A model generated the notes under the pieces. The model was not told the origin of the DNA, did no database searches, and was given only the letters and a program-made list of their open reading frames with translations. Both the position numbers and the translations under genes were made by a program. Positions 56,877-64,000 of a DNA stretch of 64,000 nt are shown here, in pieces. Numbering within the stretch: position 1 is the stretch's first letter; each line of letters opens with the position of its first letter. Source of the DNA: Oscheius dolichura (lineage: Eukaryota; Nematoda; Chromadorea; Rhabditida; Rhabditidae); NCBI GenBank assembly GCA_932521035.1, contig OW051492.1, positions 4,898,001 through 4,962,000 of the forward strand, read 5' to 3'.

Positions 56877-58372
56877 CTAGTTCTCCTCCTCCATTTTCTC
56901 CTCATGCGTCTTTTTAAGAACGATTTTTTCGGTTGTCTCGCATTTTTCGTTCTCTTCCTTTCGTTTTTTGAGCTTCTTGTTGGCTATCTTGGCGTAGTCG
57001 TTCAGGAATTTGGTCAGCTTTTCGTTCTTTTTCAGATATCCTTCCTGAATTTTGTTTATCTTATAAGGAACGGGTTTTAAAGGAACCTGCACGAAGTAGT
57101 CGAAGATGAGGAGGTGGAGGAAGATGTACTGGAGGTGGCTCTGAATGGCCTGTGGCCGCATCAGCCTCATCTCGCGGACAATGTCCGCCATCTCGATGGT
57201 GAAGTCCTCCCGGATGCGCTGTTTGGCATAGTCTAAGCCGACGAAGGTGGAAGTCCTCCCCACCCCGGCCGAGCCTAAAAGAAGATTGAAATTAAAAAAG
57301 AAGAAGATCTGACAGTGCACGAGGATGGTCGAGCCCTTCTCATTGTTTTTCTGGACCCATTTCTTCAGTTCGAATACTGTGGATGTGTCACTGGGGGCTA
57401 GCTGATCTAGAAAAACCACCTAGTGGGAAAAAGAATGGCCAAAATACCTGGCCACCAGCTGACCAGGACGTGCCATATGCGAAAGGGCTCCTCCTTCTTG
57501 TACTGGACGTCGAAGTAGGTCAGGAGGACGCCGTCGATCGGATCGGGGCGCTGTTCCACGTTGGTGATGGTCATGTCGCCGTACTTTTCCACCTGGCCCT
57601 GAAAACCCGCTGGTTAGAACCGCCTTGATCTGCTCTTCAAGACTCTGTTTAAATTTCAGAAAATGGACAAAAAAAACGAGCAATTTCCCTTTTTAGTAGG
57701 CCAGTAGAGGGCGCACTTCTCGGTGTTCCCCTCGACCAGCAGGCACAGCATAATGATCATCCTCGTCTTCTCCTGGTAGACCATGTACCAGAAGTCCTCG
57801 ATCGTCTCCTTCAGCGGCCCCTGGGCACAGATGTACTTCTGCGACTGGTCCGGCAGCGAGAACCACGAAGCGTGAATGTAGTCGTCCTTGTCGCCCCGAC
57901 CCTTGAGGACGACGCGGGTCGTGTCGATACACACCACGTCCGAGTAGCGGTTCTTCTCCTGGTTCGCGTCGTGGGCCACCGTCGGCAGCGGCTTGCCGTC
58001 CTTGCCCAGGGCCACGAACTTTTTGATCTTCTTCGTGAACTGCTTGGCCAGCCGGCGGCACGGCCTCTCCAGCGCGTAGCGGGCCCACGCCGCCCGGTTG
58101 TCTTCTCCGTCGAACTTCTTCTTGTCCTTTTTTCTCGTCACGACGTCTTCCGGGTGGTCGGCGTCTGTTATTTCGTCGTCCTCTTTGCATCTGGACCGCG
58201 AGTCCGAGTCCTTTTCTACTGACGCCCTCTCCTCCAATGCCTTATCTGGTGTATGGGCCTGCGCGGCGTCTCTCCTATCCTCGTGGCTTGTAGCCTTCTG
58301 CTTTTTGTTGAAACAGACCACGCCGACTGGAATAAGGAGCGCAGGAAGAACCGAGAATCCGGCAGCCAACAT
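56877..58372 (-). CDS. Protein tyrosine phosphatase with N-terminal hydrophobic anchor
   Basis: Classical PTP domain. Exons: about 58372-57698 (end uncertain), 57598-57448, 57406-57314, 57274-56877. N-terminal hydrophobic segment (VLPALLIPVGVVCF), a basic/acidic linker, then the pTyr loop KNRYSDVVCIDTT, DYIHASWFSLPDQSQKYICA, WPD loop VSWWPDQLAPSD, catalytic VHCSAGVGRTSTFVG and the Q-loop LMRPQAIQSHLQYIF. Active-site Cys, Arg and Asp are all present. The long C-terminal tail is Lys/Glu-rich. The first intron is not settled: after KCALYWP no clean GT donor leads to GQVEKYGD, and a tiny extra exon near 57630-57670 may intervene. TATA box at 58415-58408. Confidence 0.85.
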
Positions 58373-58407
58373 TCTTGAAATGACTGGCTCGGTCGGTCGA
58401 AGTGTCT

Positions 58408-58415
58408 CCTTTATA
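58408..58415 (-). promoter_or_regulatory. TATA box of the PTP gene
   Basis: TATAAAGG on the minus strand, 43 bp before the ATG at 58372. Confidence 0.65.
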
Positions 58416-58622
58416 TCCTGACCAATTTAATCCGATAATCCTTTTCCTAATCCAGGCTGTTGATGGGAGGCTCTCCAAAATGAAATCTACGTCCGCTTTT
58501 TACAAAAAAATCGGAACCCGAAAATATTTGAAAATGAAATTTATCGTTTTGTTTTCATTTTTCTGCCCGTGCTGCTTTTGTTTATTTTCTGATCTTTTTT
58601 TTATGTATATCTTTATTTTCAG

Positions 58623-59419
58623 ATGTTCATAGTGTCTTTATTAGAAGACACTGTTGTAACGAAACCACACGAATTGCAGCATGAGGTGACATCAGTCATA
58701 AAACGTAGACTAAGCGACCGTCTCAGTAATAAAATAGTTCCCAATCTTGGTTTATGTATCGCCGTCTATGATCTTCTGCATGTTGGTTCAACATATATAC
58801 TTCCAGGAGAAGGATATGGACATACACGAGTAAAGGTTCGCTATATTTACTTTTCAGCGAATATTTCTCATATTGTTTAGTTCCGCATGATTGTTTTTCG
58901 ACCATTTGTTGGAGAAATACTTGATGCAAAAGTAGCATCGTCTTCCGAAAAAGGATTAATACTTTCTGTTGAATTTTTCGGGGATATCTTCATTCCAGCT
59001 GATAAGTTACCTGAGCCACATAAATATGAGGCAACCGCGAATGTATGCTTTCATTTAATTTAATTCAATATATTCACTATACACATTACTAACAATCATT
59101 ATTTAGATTTGGTACTGGGAATATGCTGAGGCGGAGGGAGTAGAACCTGCTAAATTATATATGGATCCTGGAAAGCTAGTAAGATTTCGTGTAGTAGAGA
59201 ATATATTTAAAGGTACTTTCATTTATTTGTTTTAACTCATTTTTCTCTTTAGATGTCCAACCAGATTTGAATGCTGAAGAAGCAAAACAAGAAAAATCTT
59301 ATGAAATTGTGGGTTCTATGGCCGAACAAGGTCTTGGCTGCACACAATGGTGGACCCAGGAGGAGACTTGTGAAGATGAAGAAGTAGAAGAACAAGACGC
59401 TGATATGGCTGAAGAATAA
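58623..59419 (+). CDS. POLR3H: RNA polymerase III subunit RPC8 (POLR3H/RPC25)
   Basis: Stalk subunit of Pol III, paralogue of RPB7, used for initiation on tRNA and 5S genes. Exons 58623-58835, 58881-59042, 59107-59212, 59253-59419; 215 aa. The RPB7-N part begins MFIVSLLEDTVVTKPHEL and the S1-like domain includes FRMIVFRPFVGEILDAKVAS and LVRFRVVENIF; the C-terminus is acidic. The ATG immediately follows attttcag, so the mRNA start is probably trans-spliced. AT-rich; lies directly upstream of the PTP promoter in divergent orientation (250 bp). Confidence 0.93.
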
Positions 59420-59596
59420 ATGTTATATACGGGTATGTTTGTTAATTGTTATTCTTAGAGTGTTGTGTTTGCATAAATTTTTATTTATCTACAAGCTCTA
59501 TTGTAATGTCACTTCTAATACTCATGATGAGGTGCTACCTTACAAGATCGATTTAGTGGCAAGGGTGCATGTCTGTTTCCGTATATACACGACTTT

Positions 59597-60629
59597 CTAT
59601 AGAATAGGCATCGGGTTGTTTATATCGGGCCCAAGAAGGAAGCAGTAGACTGCATAGGTATGGATGGTGGCACCTGAAGCTTTATATTGGCTGTTGCTAT
59701 CGGCTAACGTGCCTATTAGAACAAAAAGATGCCATATTGCATGAGCAAAAGGTATTATGCCATCCATTTTGAAAAAGATGACTCCAATCAAGTAGACTAT
59801 CCCACCATACATCATCATGTCTACGCCGCTTCTATCATTCTAAATATGTTTTTTCGGGCTTTCTAATCACAGGTTTTTTCGGGCTTTCTAATCACTTACC
59901 ATGGTTAGAACTCCTATTGATGGGCAGGTCGCTATGAAAATGTATATTATTGTCTCTAACGTCTTGTATCTAAAGAAAAATGGTTCTGTTTGTGGATAAA
60001 ACCAACTTTTCGTGGAAATTGTATTGATACAGGATTCCTAAAATGGCAAAAATCCATACGAGTACTTTCAGATTTAGCCCTGTGAATCCACAGTGTCTGA
60101 AAACATTTCTTCACAATTCAGAGGTGCAAGAGTACCTCAAGCATAGCCAGGGAGTATAAGAGGCTGCTATAAATAGATAGATAGCCGCTCTATCACATAT
60201 ATGAAGATAATATCTAACTTTAATTTTCCTAAAGACTGACGTATGAGTGAATTAGAGAGCCAATACTGTCCAAGATGTCGAAAGCGAAGCTCGTGGTAAT
60301 GATAAACAGAACTCGAAATGAAGAGAAGGGTCGTAAAAACGCCATATAGTATCATAAGATGGTATTGCAAATCTCTATAGGCCTCTTGGGTCATGTAATA
60401 GAAGGCAATAATCGAGGGAAATATCCCGACCTAAAAATATAAACTTATTTTTTGAATAGAATCTTCACAAACCCCATGGGAGATGACGTTTGCCCAGTGT
60501 TCATGGTAAGTCGGCTCGTAGGCCTCGCCCTTGGCTGCTCGTTTGTTCTTATACGACCAATATGGACTGGAATGAGTTTAGCTGGTCGGACAAGACAACA
60601 AACCTTTCAATACCGCAGCTGCCGCTCAT
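59597..60629 (-). CDS. MMD: PAQR/hemolysin III family membrane protein (MMD/PAQR10-11 type)
   Basis: Seven-transmembrane PAQR protein; MMD-type members reside in Golgi or lysosome. Exons 60629-60604, 60566-60473, 60430-60267, 60228-60136, 60096-60007, 59969-59900, 59839-59597; 259 aa. Family marks: [53 protein letters not shown], and the C-terminal metal-site segment [14 protein letters not shown]. Exons 1-2 are GC-rich, the others AT-rich. The intron at 59899-59840 contains a tandem duplication of about 23 bp (gattagaaagcccgaaaaaac twice). Confidence 0.88.
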
Positions 60630-60857
60630 CTGGAGGGCGCCACCGCGCTCCCACTGCCTCTACCTGAATTTCATCTGTTCTAATCGATAGAAAAAGCGGC
60701 AATAGAGATGGAGGGAACCGGTTGAAAGTCAAAAACTGGAGGGAGCAGTTTATACAAATAGTATGACAAGAGATCGGGAAAGTGGAGTGTTTGATTAGGA
60801 GGAGGAATCAATGTGGGCGGTCTAATCGCGGGAGAATCCAGCCAAGGTCGCCCCTGT

Positions 60858-62115
60858 TCAATAGGAGGCCGGGCCCGCGTCCGACTCCATCGCCGACACT
60901 TGGTTGACCGTCGTCTCCTCGTCGCTGTGTCCGCTGCTGTCCTCCTCCTCCGTCTTCCCCTTGGCACTGACCGACTCTGAACAGTCTCCTTTTTATGTCC
61001 CCAGTCGGCCGAACCGATCTCCTCCGAGCCGAAACTGCTGGAGATGTCCTTCTCGGCTATCCTCACGAGCTCCAGCGGACTCTTCCAGTCCCTTATCACG
61101 TCTTTTTGGAGTAGACTGCCATCAATCAGTACAGAGATGACGTTATCGGCCGGGATGCTGAAAGTCTTCCTTGTTCCTCGCTCGGCCGACTGATACTACT
61201 TGGACTGGCTGATCTGGCCCAGGGACGGGTCGCTGTTCTCCGAAGTCGACACCTCCCCGACGTCTTGGAAGTGCTGGGAACTGTAGCTGGTGGCGGCATC
61301 CGCCCTCCGGACCGTGTCCTCCGTCTCCCTCTGTGTTTGGACAGCCGCCTCGGTAGTTTTAATCCGTCGTTCCTTCAACGGCGACGAGGGGATGAAATTG
61401 AGGGGAAGACGGGAGAAGTCCAAGCTTTCCGAACGGGGCAGAGGGACGCGGACCGTGGGGATATCAGGTTCCGTTAGGCCGATGGGTCCCTGGGAGGGGA
61501 ATGTCGTTGGCCATGGGGAATAACTTACAGGAACGGACAAGTGGTCGTCATTAACCGAGCTGTCGGACACTTCGACCACTTCTGGCCCGAGATAAGAGCC
61601 GATGTCCGACACGAGCGGTGTTCGGGGTGTCCGCGTGACTCTGAATCCTCTGTACCTTCCAATTCTCAACTAAACTGACCCGGAATCGTTGGGAGTCCCT
61701 AGCCGGAGACTGCTCATGTCCAATGTTGGGATAATTACCGTTTTCAAGGGTTCGGGATAGTCATCTAAGTTCTCGTCGATTTCTCCAAGATATTCAGCCA
61801 CTTTCTCATTTCGGAACTTTGCAAGTATTCCAGAAAAAGAATTCGTTTCAATCCAAAGCTTGACATCGTTCTAAATTCGTTTTTAGTGTTTTCAGTCTTT
61901 AGACTACCTTCAATTGCGAACGAAGGATACTCAATTGTTCTCCAGCTATTTGAATATTTTGATTTCGGCTAAATAGACAGATTACTGAATGGAGAAGGAT
62001 GTAATCACTTGTTTCGGGCATCGTCAATAACTTCTGAGGCGGTGAGATGAGGACTTTTCAATAAGTTGACGCAGTGGTCGACTCCTCTCCGAGCAGCTAA
62101 TTCAATCGACGCCAT
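60858..62115 (-). CDS. 330-aa protein, unrecognised
   Basis: Exons 62115-62009, 61968-61908, 61870-61739, 61669-61529, 61489-61200, 61157-61015, 60976-60858. The N-terminal ~100 residues are helical (LWIETNSFSGILAKFRNE) and encoded by AT-rich DNA; the remainder is Ser/Thr/Pro/Glu-rich, likely disordered, encoded by GC-rich DNA, with an ordered stretch IPADNVISVLIDGSLLQ near the C-terminus. The intron at 61528-61490 is 39 nt and stop-free; the intron at 61199-61158 covers an in-frame TAG. No family recognised. Joins are supported by splice signals and phase only. Confidence 0.6.
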
Positions 62116-62752
62116 TTTCTAAGAGAGCAAATGAATATAAAAAGCGGAATATTGGGCCATTGCAGAGTGAGAGAAGCCACAACTGGACAGCTGCTGCTTG
62201 ACATAAGCCAGCAATTTTCTTTCATATGCAAGAAACTTTCGCAGGTGGAAGATGAACAGAAAAATGACTTGCCATTGAAACAGTATGAAGTATGAATCAA
62301 CGAAAGACAATTATTTTCGATGTTTTGTCGCTGTTAGCTTTATGTTCTGTTCAGAGTCCATTAGAAAGAACTAATGGCAACTATTAGGTAAAAGACGATC
62401 AGTTCTATAGCAGACAAAGAGCTTCTGTGCTTTGCTTTCAAGACCAACTAGATTTCCGAGACTTGAAAACAATGAAAATACCCGTGTTCTGTAGAATACA
62501 AGCTCGGACTTGAGGAGCGCCCCTTCGAACCCCATCCCCAAGTATATAGAAGTTCTTTAGATAACAAATATATAGAAGAAGAACCACTCGCCCAAATGTT
62601 ATATATTGTAGGGGCAGTGGAGAAGGTGTTCAAGGGATATGCACGCTTATATATAGAATGGTCAATGTGCCCCCCAAGAGATCGAAAATTTGAAGCCAGT
62701 CTCCTATTCGCGAGAATACGGTATATAGCTGTCAGTTTATCTGAAGATAAGA
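62116..62752. other. AT-rich spacer
   Basis: Short ORFs on both strands without resemblance. TACGGTA at 62719. No gene supported. Confidence 0.4.
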
Positions 62753-63019
62753 ATGAAAAGTGTTTTGCTACTTTCCTATTCCGTAAATTCCAAGCCAAGG
62801 TTCACAGAATTTGGCACATTGCCCATTCATTTGAGTGTGCGGCCGCAACGCGTAGCCATTCCTAGACCGCTCGCGTCTCTCGTGCTGGCCACCGCGGAAA
62901 AACGGCAAAGTAGACCTCTCGACTTCGACTTAGTCGCTGAGCGGCGAAAATTTTCACTTAGGAAAATTGCAAGCTTTCTTTGTTCGGTGATTCCCAGTAT
63001 CGTCTATATCACGTTCTGA
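62753..63019 (+). CDS. Hypothetical small ORF (88 aa)
   Basis: Open ATG-led frame with a basic middle (SLRKIASFLCSVIPSIVYI) and hydrophobic C-terminus. Base composition rises in GC in its middle. No domain, splice partner or promoter seen; may be chance. Confidence 0.2.
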   Translation: MKSVLLLSYSVNSKPRFTEFGTLPIHLSVRPQRVAIPRPLASLVLATAEKRQSRPLDFDLVAERRKFSLRKIASFLCSVIPSIVYITF

Positions 63020-63454
63020 ATGTTGTATTACTCCTTTCAAATGTTAATTCCTTGAATAACATGCTTTTTAGTTATTTACCTATAGATCTATTGATCTTTT
63101 TGTAGTTTATGGCGAAATACAAACATATTTTGAAAAGAATATCACATAAATGCATCAGTAACAAATTCAGTAAAACCATAGACATCTCTAGGTTCACGTG
63201 TTGTTGATTTTATGGACTCGTATTCAGCAGACTAGCCCAGAGTGTTCCGAATAATCAAACATCCGTCACCCACAAATCGATAAAGAGAACAAATCTTTTT
63301 ATCAATGGATACATTTCGTTGTATGGGGTTCATCTTTAGAAAGCATGAGAAATTTGTTGTTACTGTACAGACGATACTCTATTACATTCTCTTTATAACC
63401 CTCTTCAGTTATATTCATATTCATATTTATATTTTGTTTGCAGTAATCAAACTG

Positions 63455-63982
63455 ATGGCGACAGTATCTGTTCCTGTTTTGATCCAGCAAAGTAAGGAAT
63501 ACTCTGCCGATAGGTAGGATTTTCATATTTCTGGCTTACATTCGTATTGAGGTTGAATAGTAAACAGTCTATAGTCTATGTTTCAGTGACTACTGTAGTC
63601 AAAGCAACGATATGGAGACTGATGAATCTCTCGACGCTAAACCAGAGGTATGGTTTTAACCAAAATATGCATGTTGCTGTTTGTTCAAGTATCATACCTG
63701 AACTGTTATAACTCTAAATACTTTGGGATGGGTAATTGTCTTCGTGTAAAAGTACTGCTATTGATTTATTACCAACAAACATGTTTTTTTCAGATAAAGG
63801 AGGAAGACATGGATAATGAATCTGATCCTGCTGATCGAGTGAAAGAGGAGCCTGAAGCAAATGGGGACTCCGACTCTGACATTCCTTGGGCTCAACGAAT
63901 AAGCAAACAGAACGGTTCTGCAAAAAAACGAAAAAGCAAAAAGAAAGAGAGCAGTGATGAAGATGCTGAGTATAAACCTGAA
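63455..63982 (+). CDS. Topoisomerase I-like acidic/basic N-terminus (partial gene)
   Basis: First three coding exons, 63455-63513, 63587-63647, 63794-63982, ending at a gtaagt donor at the right edge. The protein so far is ~103 aa, charged and disordered: IKEEDMDNESDPADRVKEEP, a KKRKSKKK nuclear-localisation-like block and SSDEDAEYKPE. Topoisomerase I proteins have this kind of N-terminus with a D-x-D-Y-K-P-type segment before the core, so that is the best guess, but no catalytic part is in view and other chromatin proteins are possible. The ATG follows an acceptor (gtttgcag) by 11 bases. Confidence 0.4.
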
Positions 63983-64000
63983 GTAAGTCACTTTAGAACT

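Overview
The window is animal nuclear DNA, most likely from a nematode. A complete precursor at 35384-35864 encodes three KWMRFamide peptides of the FLP-22 type, and the other genes (hlh-2/E protein, a COUP-type receptor, IFT20, tandem aminopeptidase N genes) fit a small, dense metazoan genome. Introns are almost all 33-45 nt and end in TTTAG or TTTCAG. No spliced-leader gene, tRNA or rRNA was recognised, and the species cannot be named from sequence alone. All gene models were spliced by eye from reading frame, splice signals and family knowledge.

Layout. 1-6.2 kb: 5' part of an AGXT2-type aminotransferase (-), aminopeptidase N copy 1 (+), a KCTD-type BTB protein (+) and an epoxide hydrolase (-). 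6.2-11.2 kb: long non-coding stretch ending at hlh-2, with a dense E-box cluster. 11.2-13.1 kb: hlh-2. 13.3-14.3 kb: two small AT-rich coiled-coil genes (-). 14.3-22 kb: poorly coding region with divergent tandem repeat units. 22-28 kb: a 613-aa protein with a 36-bp coding minisatellite, a tightly packed EEF1AKMT1-like plus alpha/beta-hydrolase pair, an Ly6 protein and a coiled-coil protein. 28.4-33.7 kb: proteasome ATPase RPT2 and aminopeptidase N copy 2. 35.4-41.5 kb: flp-22, a PLA2-like membrane protein, a helix-loop-helix protein apparently lacking a basic region, and a class II bHLH. 41.8-50 kb: lysine-rich protein, CCHC zinc-knuckle protein, MAGOH, HDAC1/2, UBE2F, SNRNP27 and TMEM170. 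50-64 kb: EDC3, IFT20, COUP-TF receptor, C-type lectin, tyrosine phosphatase, RPC8, PAQR/MMD, an unrecognised 330-aa protein and the start of a topoisomerase I-like gene.

The strongest large-scale signal is a base-composition mosaic. AT-rich blocks carry housekeeping, probably germline-expressed genes (RPT2, MAGOH, HDAC, UBE2F, SNRNP27, RPC8), while GC-rich blocks carry tissue-type genes (neuropeptide, bHLH, nuclear receptor, Ly6, lectin, peptidases, IFT20). Several boundaries fall inside single genes (aminopeptidase N copy 2, EDC3, the 330-aa gene). Promoter style follows the same split: several GC-rich genes have a TATA box 36-55 bp before the ATG, while many start codons, especially in AT-rich blocks, sit just after an orphan 3' splice site, as expected for trans-spliced outrons. 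Other notable points are three GC-AG introns, a 47-bp perfect duplication of an exon/intron junction beside EDC3, an 18-nt gap between two co-directional genes, and stop codons of convergent genes only 15-20 nt apart.
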